Assembly: GCA_900754715.1 (NCBI GenBank)
Contig: CAAEDX010000021.1
Span: forward strand, 1-14,530
DNA: 14,530 nucleotides
Reading direction: 5' to 3'
Origin: Erysipelotrichaceae bacterium
GTDB taxonomy: Bacteria; Bacillota_I; Bacilli_A; Erysipelotrichales; Erysipelotrichaceae
Shown here: piece after piece, positions 7,634-14,530 of the stretch
Layout of the letters: each line of letters opens with the position of its first letter
Position numbering within the stretch: position 1 is the first letter of the stretch
Program-made: the position numbers and the translations under genes
Notes under the pieces: generated by a model
What the model was told of the DNA's origin: nothing
The model's input: only the letters and a program-made list of their open reading frames with translations
Databases searched by the model: none

Positions 7634-7786
7634 TCAACATTTCATTCGCTGAAAGGCATAAAAAATGTCTGATGAAAACGACCCCGAACCGGGCCACGCA
7701 TCAGACATGGTCAAGCAAACCTGATTCTTTGTGTTTATCTGTTTGCCAGTGTCCACTTGCATAGACAAAAACAAACCCAGAAACAC
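7634..7786 (-). CDS. Possible 50-codon leader ORF spanning the RNase III leader
   Basis: A GTG at 7786, five bases after AGGAG (7796-7792), opens a 50-residue frame (starting VFLGLFLSMQVDTGKQ). It runs through the leader stem and the terminator hairpin and stops 13 bases before the RNase III ATG, inside the approach to its AAAGGAG site. I recognise no family. The alternative TTG start at 7788 reads a 17-residue frame, MCFWVCFCLCKWTLANR, ending at 7735. It is rich in Cys and Trp, but its spacing from AGGAG is only three bases. Either could be a leader peptide whose translation affects the terminator, or both may be chance. Confidence 0.25.
   Translation of the reverse strand: MFLGLFLSMQVDTGKQINTKNQVCLTMSDAWPGSGSFSSDIFYAFQRMKC
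7660..7708 (-). terminator. Strong terminator hairpin in the leader of the RNase III-like gene
   Basis: On the minus strand ATGTCTGATG (7708-7699) pairs perfectly with CATCAGACAT (7674-7665), closing a GC-rich inner stem (GGCCCG with CGGG-GTC), and is followed by a T-run to 7660. It stands 40 bases before the RNase III ATG, downstream of the only promoter I can see. It is therefore either an attenuator of this gene or the end of a small RNA made from 7819 to 7660. Confidence 0.8.
7731..7786 (-). promoter_or_regulatory. Long imperfect stem in the RNase III leader
   Basis: On the minus strand the arms GTGTTT, CTG, TTTG (7786-7772) and CAAA, CAG, AAACAC (7745-7731) pair over 13 positions, interrupted by two small internal loops. 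With the terminator hairpin it makes most of the leader double-stranded. I cannot match it to a known riboswitch class. It could be a cleavage target for the enzyme encoded downstream or part of an attenuation switch. Confidence 0.5.
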
Positions 7787-7825
7787 AATGTCTCCTATTT
7801 CACTCTTCACGCCTTCAGCATATTT

Positions 7826-7854
7826 ATTGTAACGCATCACAAAAATATGTTCAA
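7826..7854 (-). promoter_or_regulatory. Promoter ahead of the RNase III leader
   Basis: On the minus strand TTGAAC (7854-7849) and TACAAT (7831-7826) are separated by 17 bases. The predicted start near 7819 gives a leader of about 200 bases before the RNase III ATG. The 320-base gap between the two genes (7621-7941) is fully occupied by this promoter, the structured leader and the terminator of the GH2 gene. Confidence 0.7.
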
Positions 7855-7913
7855 TAACATAAAGTTCAATCTTCAATTTATTCTGCATATGACAGCACGA
7901 TGAGTGGGCAAAC

Positions 7914-7938
7914 AAAAAGCGAGGAGGACCCCGCTTTT
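7914..7938 (-). terminator. Terminator of the GH2 surface protein gene
   Basis: Read on the minus strand, AAAAGCG-G-GG (7938-7929) pairs with CC-T-CGCTTTT (7924-7915) around a four-base loop, and the T-run continues to 7914. It starts 4 bases after the stop codon. The stem is nearly the same as that at 6490-6517. Confidence 0.85.
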
Positions 7939-7941
7939 CGT

Positions 7942-10900
7942 TTATCTTATGCTGCGTCTTCTGATGCAGAAGAGCACTGTGGCACAAGCCAGGATAAGAC
8001 CCATCCATCCCAGATGATCTGTGCTTGCGGCTGTATCGCTTTCGCTGCTGGATGAAGGTGCCGTCGATGCGGCAGCTTCATCCAGATCAGCCTGCGGCTT
8101 GTCGCTTGTCATATCGCTCTGCGGCTGGATTTCAAGACGAGATACCGCACGATCAAGCGATGCAGTGAGCGTATCGACATCCGCCTGTGTGACTTCTTGA
8201 TCATCGAGCATTGCTTCTGCCTGCGCCAGCAGCTCACGTACTGCGGCGGCACTGTCTGCCGTATACCGATCCAGCTTCAATAAAGAAGCATTGTGCACAG
8301 CGGCGATGAGCGCTTCTTTATCCGCCAGCGTCCGGGCGCTCAATCGTGCCTCGCGCAAGATCGCGGTCTGCTCATCGATTTCTTCCTGGCTCTGCGGTGC
8401 CTGCGCGATCGCCTTGGCTGCGGTCAGCTTATCTTGCAGTCCGTTTACCGTTGAAGGCACATACTGATCAAGATGATCGACCATCTGCTGGATCAGCTCG
8501 ATCTCTGCTTCTAACGCGGAAACATCCAGTGTCTGCTGCGGCTGCAGCGCAGCGATCGCATCAGCCAGATCTACAATGGCCTCGCTCACTTCTGCAGTCG
8601 TCGCATCCTCATTGTCCGCTATGGCCTGCGCACTGGTAATTGCGGTCTGCAGCGCTTCCAGGCTTTCTTCCGTATACTCACCATCAAGGTAACCGTTTGC
8701 GGCTTCGATCAATGCGTTCAGCTCTGCTTTAGAGACGATCTCCCACAATTCCTGGGCTGCCTTGGTCAATGTCCGGCTGGCTTGTTTCAGCTGATCGGCA
8801 GTTGCGTCTTCGTTGGCAAGTACATTCTGCGCTGCCGTAATGGCATCTCGCAATGCCTGTACCTTGGCCGGACGGAGTCCTTCTACATCATTCAGGATAT
8901 GTTCATTGATGAAGGTGATCGCAGCTTCCAGATCTTGGCGCAGGGCCGCTTCGCTCGCGCCGGTATTCAGTGCCTGCATTGCTTCGCTCAGGTCAAGCAG
9001 GGCAATGACGACTTCCGTGGAAGTCGGGGCTTCCTTAGCCAATACGGTCTGTGCAGCGTCGATCGCTGCGTTCAGCGCTTCATCATCAGCATCCAGCGCA
9101 ATGGCCTTGTCGACCATATCTTTCAATGCCTGGATCGCCGCATCGCTTGATGCAGGGTCATCTGCGCGCTCCAGTTCATCAATGGCCTGCTGCAACTGTG
9201 CCGCGGCCTGATCGACCATCTCCTGATCGGCCTGTTCATTCGCATAAACAGCTTTGGCTGCGTCCAATGCGCCCTGCATGCGATTCCAGCTTTCTGCCGT
9301 ATATTCTTCTTCATTCAATGTCCCTGCCTGTTCGATCAATGCGTTCAGCGCGCTCTTGTCTGCGCCTTGTGAAGGCATGTTCAACGTGTAGGTGAACTCT
9401 TGTCCGCGTACATCGGTGACGACCAAGCGGTCAGTGGCGCTGACCTCATCTGATGCGGAACGCACGCTGCCCTGGGCATCGCGGATCTCCACGGTGCAGT
9501 TGCCGCGAGGCTGTACCATCGCGATCAGCTTTGCCACGCTGACCGGGCCATCCAGCCGCACACTGGCGCTGCTCTCTTCAACGACACTTCCTTTCAAGCG
9601 CCATCCATAGACTTGCAGCTCCTTGACGACGGCCGGGATATAGGCCTGCGTCAGGCTGGTGCCTGTTACGGTGATCGTCATATCCTTGATCTGAGCGCTC
9701 TTGCCGCTTGTCCAATGTTCCGTATGATCCTGTGTCGTGTTGTCACGGGCATCCAGGTCATACCCGCCGGCAATGCCGACCGGATTCAGCGCATGCAGCT
9801 CATATTGATAAGAACGCTTGGACGCTGAATTGAACCAGTCGATGCTGACGCCGGTGAGGTAATACCAGTCATCGGTATCGGCTTCATCCGTCAGCTGGAT
9901 CTGCACGGAAGCTGGATAGTAGCTCTGTGTGCGGGCTGCATTCATGACACCGCTCCATCTCGTATCGACGCTGCCATCATTGATGTTTTCTGCCACATGG
10001 CCCATGGCGGCATCTTCATTGGCGACGATCTGTCCGTCTACGGTCTCTGATGTATTGAGCGCATGCACGCGCTTGCCCTGTGAGATCGGTGTGTCTGCGT
10101 CATCCGCGAAGGAAAGCGCATATACATCTTCGCTACTTCCATGCAGGGCGCTGATGCGCAGCTGTGCGCCTTCATACAGCACATCCTCATCGTTGAGGGT
10201 CTCGCCGTCTGCCTGAAGCGTGACGCTGCCATTGCCATCGAGCTGCAGCGCATCGAGGAACTCAGAAACGGACATGCCCAGCGGAATGTTGCTGATCACA
10301 TGCTCCTGCACATCGACATCAAGATCATCAGAAGCGATATGATAGCCTTCCACTGCCATTTCCCAGACACTTGGCGCATGATAAGAGGTGTTCGTGCTGC
10401 GGTCTTCGACGACCAGCAGGATATAGCGTCCCTGTGCCTGCAGATCGCGCTGTACACGGCTCTCCTTCGCAGTGAAGTTGTCGCTGCCATCGACGATCAG
10501 ATACTGTTCATCGATGTTTTCCTGCTGCAGGACATCAAGATCGTCTGCCGCATAAATGCGATAAGAATAATAGCGGTTGGCATTGTTTTCATTGAATGGC
10601 GTGCTGCCATTGTAGAAAGTCAGATCAAGATGATTCAGCTGATAGCTGTCCCCCAGATCGATGCATACCTTTGCCGGGAAGATGGCATGCATATGCGAAG
10701 CATCCATGGCGCCGCTCCAGCGCGTCGTCATATCGCCGTCGTTGATGTAATAGGCCGGCGCATAATTGCTGCCATGATCAGCTTCGGTCTCTCCCTCCAG
10801 CACATCCTCATTGGGCTTGGTGACCCCATCTCTGTCCGTAGCATCAAACGCCGTCACTTCACGATCCTGAGAGATCGGTGTGTCATATAATCCGCTCTTT

Positions 10901-13900
10901 TCCAGTCTGTAATCAGCCTGGGCATCATTGGCACGTACACAGACCTGCATATCTGATGTGACTGCGGCATCACCGCTGACTTGTTGACCTTGTGCATCGA
11001 TGAGACAGATATCGTCATAGTTGCCTTCGGCATACAGTGCGGCAAGCAGCTCATCCGCGCTCATGCCGCTCCAGCCGCGCACCGAGGTGCTGTCCACATA
11101 CAAGGTATCGCTGTCCAGCCGGAAGCCATGTACTTCTGCCTCACGGATATACATGGTCGCTGCGGAAGTGGTCGCGGAAAGACCTTCGATGCGCACATAA
11201 CGTGCCAGCACCGGGTCAAAGCTGCGGTTGGACCATGCGGTGCCCTGCGCCTGACTGCTGCTCTGTGTCGGTTCGACGACCGTCGTCCAGTGCTCCTGAT
11301 CAAGACTGACCGAAATGGAGTAATTAAATGTGCGATGTGACTGATCATGATCCCACCAGAGGATGTTTGTGTCATACAAATAATATTCATCCTGCAGGTC
11401 GATCACGGCATATTGCGGCGATTCGCTCGCCAGCGTGACATTGGAATTCCAGGCCGCATCGATATCGCCGTCGACCATATTGGCGATCGGCTGGCTGCTG
11501 CCCGGGTTGTCCGCGCTGACCGGCTTGTGCTGAGAGATCGGCTGCGCGATCACCTGATACCAGACAATCTGGCTGCCATCCTCACTGACCGCCTTCACCC
11601 ACATGCCCTGGACGATGACATCCTGCGCGCCAAGCTGCGTGCTCTTGTCTTCAGACCATACCGTAATGACAGAACCCTGGTCACTGGACACATTGTCCAT
11701 GAACTCTGCCACATCTGTACCGCCCGGAATGCCGGATACGGTGCTGTTGTCATCGCTGACATAGCTGAAATTGTACACATCTGAAGTCACGCTCACCGTG
11801 TCATACAGGCTGCGGTTCCAGGTCACTTCATCCGTATATGTCTTGCCGTCTTTGGTGCCGATGGCGATCACATGATTGTCGCCCTGGCGCAGCGTGATGT
11901 CCCAAGTGAACTTATGCAGCTCCACATCTTCCGCGTTCAGCACGCCCTGAGACTCACCATTGACGATCAGTTCCACACTATCCATGTTGGCATAGATCTT
12001 GGCTGTGATGTCATCCTGATAGCGGTTCTCAAAGCGCTTGGAATTGATGTGCAGCGTCGGTTCATCTGACCAGTTGGCCTGATAGAAATAATACACATCC
12101 TTCTTCAGCGTGCGGTCATATGACACCATGCCTTTGTTGTTGACACCGGTGCGTCCAGCTTCGCTGCGGCTGTCCGAACCAAACTCGAACATGTTCCAGA
12201 CAAATGTGCCCCACAGCCATGGCCGCTCATCGATCGCTTCATAATAGATCTCGTGCCACTGAGCCTGGAACTCCTCGCTCTGATAAGCGTCAAAGCTGGT
12301 GCCGACACGATAGCCCGGATCTTCTTCATGATATTCCACGTTGGAGCCTACGCCATATTCGCTCATGCCGATCTTGCCGCTGATGGGCACGGTGATCGTC
12401 TCTCCGGTACTCTCATCGGTCACATCGATCGACTCATGCGTTTCTGCGTACTCTTTGACCTGATCGAGCCATGTGCCGAAATAGCGCACATCCTGTGCTT
12501 CATACAAGCCAAAATATTTATTCCATGCGCTGACATCGGACTGCCAGCTCAATGCCGCGCTCTGGCTCTGGGCCGTGGCCACCGTGACCAGACGGGAATC
12601 ATCCAGCGCATGCGTCAGCTCATACAGATCGCGCAGCAATGTATTGATGCGGCCGCCGTTGTTTGGCCACTGCTCATTGTGCGTGCCCCAGACAACGATG
12701 GAAGGATGCGAGATATTCTGCTTGATCAGCTCTTCCATGTTGTTCTTCGTGCTTTCCCGGAAATGATCGCTGTCCGTCATGCCATTGACCAGCGGGATCT
12801 CGGCCCACGCGCAGATGCCATAGATATCAGCCAGCTCATACGCATATTCATCATGCTGATAATGCGCAAACCGCACCGCATTGGCACCGATCGCATCGAT
12901 CATGGCCATATCTTCTTCCTGATCCTTCTTGCTCAGCGCATAACCTTTTCCCTGACGGTCCTGATGCTTGGCTACTCCGCGCAGCGGATAAGCGCGGCCA
13001 TTCAGGAAGAAGCCCTCATCTTCATCCACGTAATAGAACCGGAAACCGATCTTTTTGTAGACGACATCCTTGATGCTGCCTTCCGCGTCATAGAGATACA
13101 CTTTTACATTATAGAGATATGGGTCGTCGACACCGTCCCACAGATGCGGATCGGCTACGCTCAGCGTCTGATTGATCGAAACGACATCCTCGCTGCCTTC
13201 GATGCGCACGCGCTCACCAGCGCTGACCTCGTTCCACTGATCATCATAGACAAACGCCTGCAGATAAGCAGTGTCATCGGCATTCAGCACGATGCTTGCA
13301 TCGATGCTGATCTTTCCGCCATCCGCAAACACTTCCTCTGGCGTCGATGTCCTGGTCACATCAGAGATGCCTGTCTGCGAGATTAGGACACCTTCGCTGC
13401 CATGATCATTCAGATCAAAATGCGTGTCATCGACCGCAATCAAGTTCACATCGCGGTACAGGCCGCCAAAGACCGTAAAGTCACCAGACAATGGCATCAG
13501 CGAATTGACGCGGTTATCCACGCACAGCGCGATCTGATTCACGCCGTCATTCACGTAGGCGCTGATGTCAAAGCGGAAAGTTGACCAGCCGCCCTCATGG
13601 GTGCCGACATATTCCCCGTTCACATACACATCGGTGATCTTGCAGGCACCCTGGACCTCCAGATACAGGTCTTTGTCCTGATAGCGCGCGTCCGAAAGAT
13701 CGATATCGGTAATGTACCATCCTTTCCCTCTGATGTAGTCGTTGCCGCCGTCTGCGCCGTCCTCGCTGTTCCAGCAGTGCGGCACTTGCACATGATCCCA
13801 GCTGTCATCTACGACAGGCACCGTGTGTTCAGCCGGCACGGCGCTCATGTCTTGTTCCAGACGGAAGCGCCAGTCGCTTTCATTGATGTTCACTTCTTCA

Positions 13901-14292
13901 TGCGCGCTCTCCTCATAAAGCGGCGCGATGACCTGCACGCTGAAGCTCTCCTGTTCGATCTTGCCATTCATCATGGCCGTTACCGTGACTTCGCAGGTTC
14001 CCTCCGCGACGCCCTGGATCTGCAGGGCATTGCCCTCAAGGCTGATCTTCGCGATGGACTCATCATCGCATCGTGCCGAGAGCTCCGCCCCTTCCTCTGG
14101 ATACGTGCTGATGAAGACATACGTCTGCGCTCCGCGCTCCAGATTCTTCACGTCACGCAGACCACCGATCGAGATGTCACTGACGATCTGCGTCTCACTT
14201 GCGGCATGCACCTGCGTTGGCAATGCAGCACTGCTCAGCGCCAGCATGCATGCCATGGATGCCTGAACCAGCATCCGCAATCGCTTTCTCAC
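7942..14292 (-). CDS. Giant surface GH2 beta-galactosidase-like enzyme with discoidin and FIVAR repeats
   Basis: This 2116-residue secreted glycosidase probably trims terminal beta-linked galactose from host or dietary glycans. In order it has: a signal peptide (1-30, KRLR then a hydrophobic core, VHA cleavage); an Ig-like domain (about 36-122); the GH2 sugar-binding domain (138-290); the GH2 Ig domain (300-420); the TIM barrel (424-745) with LRGVAKHQDRQGKG, acid/base E540 (WGTHNEQ) and nucleophile E645 (GMSEYG); a DUF4982-like domain (748-830); three discoidin-like domains alternating with four small repeats (832-1640); six FIVAR-like repeats (1646-2057); and a transmembrane helix (about 2094-2110) with an RRRSIR tail. 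No LPXTG is present. I chose GTG at 14292 because AGGGAGG lies eight bases upstream. The in-frame ATG at 14319 has no ribosome binding site. The layout resembles pneumococcal BgaA (family knowledge). The exact linkage specificity is unknown. Confidence 0.92.
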   Translation of the reverse strand: MRKRLRMLVQASMACMLALSSAALPTQVHAASETQIVSDISIGGLRDVKNLERGAQTYVFISTYPEEGAELSARCDDESIAKISLEGNALQIQGVAEGTCEVTVTAMMNGKIEQESFSVQVIAPLYEESAHEEVNINESDWRFRLEQDMSAVPAEHTVPVVDDSWDHVQVPHCWNSEDGADGGNDYIRGKGWYITDIDLSDARYQDKDLYLEVQGACKITDVYVNGEYVGTHEGGWSTFRFDISAYVNDGVNQIALCVDNRVNSLMPLSGDFTVFGGLYRDVNLIAVDDTHFDLNDHGSEGVLISQTGISDVTRTSTPEEVFADGGKISIDASIVLNADDTAYLQAFVYDDQWNEVSAGERVRIEGSEDVVSINQTLSVADPHLWDGVDDPYLYNVKVYLYDAEGSIKDVVYKKIGFRFYYVDEDEGFFLNGRAYPLRGVAKHQDRQGKGYALSKKDQEEDMAMIDAIGANAVRFAHYQHDEYAYELADIYGICAWAEIPLVNGMTDSDHFRESTKNNMEELIKQNISHPSIVVWGTHNEQWPNNGGRINTLLRDLYELTHALDDSRLVTVATAQSQSAALSWQSDVSAWNKYFGLYEAQDVRYFGTWLDQVKEYAETHESIDVTDESTGETITVPISGKIGMSEYGVGSNVEYHEEDPGYRVGTSFDAYQSEEFQAQWHEIYYEAIDERPWLWGTFVWNMFEFGSDSRSEAGRTGVNNKGMVSYDRTLKKDVYYFYQANWSDEPTLHINSKRFENRYQDDITAKIYANMDSVELIVNGESQGVLNAEDVELHKFTWDITLRQGDNHVIAIGTKDGKTYTDEVTWNRSLYDTVSVTSDVYNFSYVSDDNSTVSGIPGGTDVAEFMDNVSSDQGSVITVWSEDKSTQLGAQDVIVQGMWVKAVSEDGSQIVWYQVIAQPISQHKPVSADNPGSSQPIANMVDGDIDAAWNSNVTLASESPQYAVIDLQDEYYLYDTNILWWDHDQSHRTFNYSISVSLDQEHWTTVVEPTQSSSQAQGTAWSNRSFDPVLARYVRIEGLSATTSAATMYIREAEVHGFRLDSDTLYVDSTSVRGWSGMSADELLAALYAEGNYDDICLIDAQGQQVSGDAAVTSDMQVCVRANDAQADYRLEKSGLYDTPISQDREVTAFDATDRDGVTKPNEDVLEGETEADHGSNYAPAYYINDGDMTTRWSGAMDASHMHAIFPAKVCIDLGDSYQLNHLDLTFYNGSTPFNENNANRYYSYRIYAADDLDVLQQENIDEQYLIVDGSDNFTAKESRVQRDLQAQGRYILLVVEDRSTNTSYHAPSVWEMAVEGYHIASDDLDVDVQEHVISNIPLGMSVSEFLDALQLDGNGSVTLQADGETLNDEDVLYEGAQLRISALHGSSEDVYALSFADDADTPISQGKRVHALNTSETVDGQIVANEDAAMGHVAENINDGSVDTRWSGVMNAARTQSYYPASVQIQLTDEADTDDWYYLTGVSIDWFNSASKRSYQYELHALNPVGIAGGYDLDARDNTTQDHTEHWTSGKSAQIKDMTITVTGTSLTQAYIPAVVKELQVYGWRLKGSVVEESSASVRLDGPVSVAKLIAMVQPRGNCTVEIRDAQGSVRSASDEVSATDRLVVTDVRGQEFTYTLNMPSQGADKSALNALIEQAGTLNEEEYTAESWNRMQGALDAAKAVYANEQADQEMVDQAAAQLQQAIDELERADDPASSDAAIQALKDMVDKAIALDADDEALNAAIDAAQTVLAKEAPTSTEVVIALLDLSEAMQALNTGASEAALRQDLEAAITFINEHILNDVEGLRPAKVQALRDAITAAQNVLANEDATADQLKQASRTLTKAAQELWEIVSKAELNALIEAANGYLDGEYTEESLEALQTAITSAQAIADNEDATTAEVSEAIVDLADAIAALQPQQTLDVSALEAEIELIQQMVDHLDQYVPSTVNGLQDKLTAAKAIAQAPQSQEEIDEQTAILREARLSARTLADKEALIAAVHNASLLKLDRYTADSAAAVRELLAQAEAMLDDQEVTQADVDTLTASLDRAVSRLEIQPQSDMTSDKPQADLDEAAASTAPSSSSESDTAASTDHLGWMGLILACATVLFCIRRRSIR
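8131..9360 (-). repeat. Six tandem FIVAR-like three-helix repeats in the GH2 protein
   Basis: Residues 1646-2057 form six units of about 62-74 residues starting near 1646, 1715, 1779, 1853, 1921 and 1990. Typical unit pieces are KAELNALIEAA, EYTEESLEALQTAITSAQ and a following A-x-x-NEDATxxE/Q segment. They are diverged at the base level, so they are protein repeats rather than fresh duplications. Such alpha-helical stalks usually hold the catalytic part away from the cell wall. Confidence 0.8.
9373..11799 (-). repeat. Alternating discoidin-like domains and small beta modules in the GH2 protein
   Basis: Three discoidin (F5/8 type C)-like domains start at PISQ motifs (residues about 918, 1139 and 1402). 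Domains 2 and 3 share N-I/Y-N-D-G-x-x-x-T-R-W-S-G, and domain 1 has the related MVDGDIDAAWNS. Four small modules of about 70-80 residues (about 832-915, 1061-1134, 1319-1395 and 1570-1640) share the pattern G-x-S/D-V-x-E-F/L-x-x-x-L, then a short strand pair and a final Y-x-L strand. The discoidin domains probably bind carbohydrate. The small module I do not recognise by name. Confidence 0.7.
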
Positions 14293-14339
14293 TGTTTTTC
14301 CCTCCCTTTTTCGCTGCATGAGACAGCCCTATATACATT

Positions 14340-14345
14340 ATTATA
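14340..14345 (-). promoter_or_regulatory. -10 box of the GH2 gene promoter
   Basis: A perfect TATAAT lies on the minus strand 47 bases before the GTG. No good -35 is found at 16-18 bases, which suggests an activator-dependent promoter. Two ATTACAA copies lie just upstream, at about 14357-14382, and could be part of such a site. Confidence 0.5.
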
Positions 14346-14418
14346 AAGGGGAAAAACTTGTAATAATTTGCACTTTGTTGTAATTTTTTGACCTCTGTCC
14401 CAATAAAAGAACATCATC

Positions 14419-14447
14419 TTGCCATAGACAGAAAACAAAGCTATATT
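14419..14447 (+). promoter_or_regulatory. Rightward promoter at the window edge
   Basis: TTGCCA (14419-14424) and TATATT (14442-14447), each 5 of 6 consensus bases, are separated by exactly 17 bases. The predicted transcription start near 14454 falls in the centre of the palindrome at 14449-14460. It would drive a gene divergent from the GH2 gene. Confidence 0.55.
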
Positions 14448-14448
14448 T

Positions 14449-14460
14449 CTCAGCGCTGAG
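14449..14460. promoter_or_regulatory. Perfect palindrome, candidate operator
   Basis: CTCAGCGCTGAG is a perfect 12-base palindrome set in AT-rich flanks. It lies directly after the -10 of the rightward promoter, where a bound dimer would block initiation. No match to the cre consensus is visible. Confidence 0.4.
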
Positions 14461-14485
14461 TATATATACATTTTTCACAGGAAAT

Positions 14486-14530
14486 ATGATCCGTCTGATG
14501 CTGTTTGGAAATCCTCCAAGCCTTATCGCA
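14486..14530 (+). CDS. Possible start of a divergent gene, first 15 codons only
   Basis: An ATG three bases after AGGA opens a frame (MIRLMLFGNPPSLIA) that is still open at the window edge, downstream of a good promoter and palindrome. The M-x-R-x-x-x-FG-x-P start is reminiscent of SARP/BTAD-type regulators, which begin with a short strand like this, but 15 residues cannot establish a family. The ribosome binding site spacing is short, and the ATG at 14498 is an alternative start. Confidence 0.3.
   Translation, partial: MIRLMLFGNPPSLIA

Noticed and set aside
12253..13386. 377-codon open frame on the plus strand
   Set aside because: It lies wholly antisense to the GH2 catalytic region, which has clear domain motifs. 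The translated product has no recognisable domain, and such frames are common opposite GC-rich coding sequence.
1..14530. CRISPR arrays, tRNA or rRNA genes, insertion sequences
   Set aside because: No regularly spaced direct repeats, cloverleaf or rRNA-like segments, or transposase-like frames were seen by eye on either strand.

Overview
The window looks like a chromosomal stretch from a Bacillota (Firmicutes) gut commensal, plausibly an Erysipelotrichia-type lineage. The reasons are AAGGAGG-type ribosome binding sites, consensus TTGACA/TATAAT promoters, a type III glutamine synthetase beside a short type I enzyme, an ANTAR antiterminator, and a very large surface glycosidase with discoidin and FIVAR repeats. 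Most of the window is moderately GC-rich. The stretch from about 6520 to 7910 is visibly AT-richer. The taxonomic placement is inference only.

Left part (1-6517): a nitrogen/glutamine cluster. On the minus strand are glnN (GS-III, running off the left edge) and purF (glutamine-PRPP amidotransferase). Divergent from purF on the plus strand is a tightly packed operon of a short GS-I (glnA-like), an ANTAR-domain antiterminator and pyrG (glutamine-dependent CTP synthase), with a 4-base ATGA overlap between the last two. So two glutamine makers, two glutamine users and one RNA-binding regulator sit in 6.5 kb. The leaders of glnN and of the glnA operon each carry an intrinsic terminator just before the ribosome binding site. 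Each also has an overlapping hairpin of the form GC-[AAnGGC]-GU, whose hexaloop has A at position 1 and G at position 4, as in ANTAR target RNAs. The simplest model is that the ANTAR protein controls its own operon and glnN by antitermination.

Middle part (6517-7940): an AT-rich block with a divergent RNase III that keeps all four catalytic acidic residues and appears to carry two double-stranded-RNA-binding domains. Its roughly 200-base leader holds a long imperfect stem, short open frames and a strong terminator hairpin before the gene. The block lies between two near-identical terminator hairpins (6490-6517 and 7914-7938).

Right part (7942-14530): one 2116-residue secreted, membrane-anchored GH2 beta-galactosidase-like enzyme on the minus strand. 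It has three discoidin-like domains alternating with four copies of a small repeat module, then six FIVAR-like repeats and a C-terminal transmembrane anchor without an LPXTG motif. At the far right edge a plus-strand promoter, a perfect 12-base palindrome at its expected start site, and the first 15 codons of a possible divergent gene are visible.
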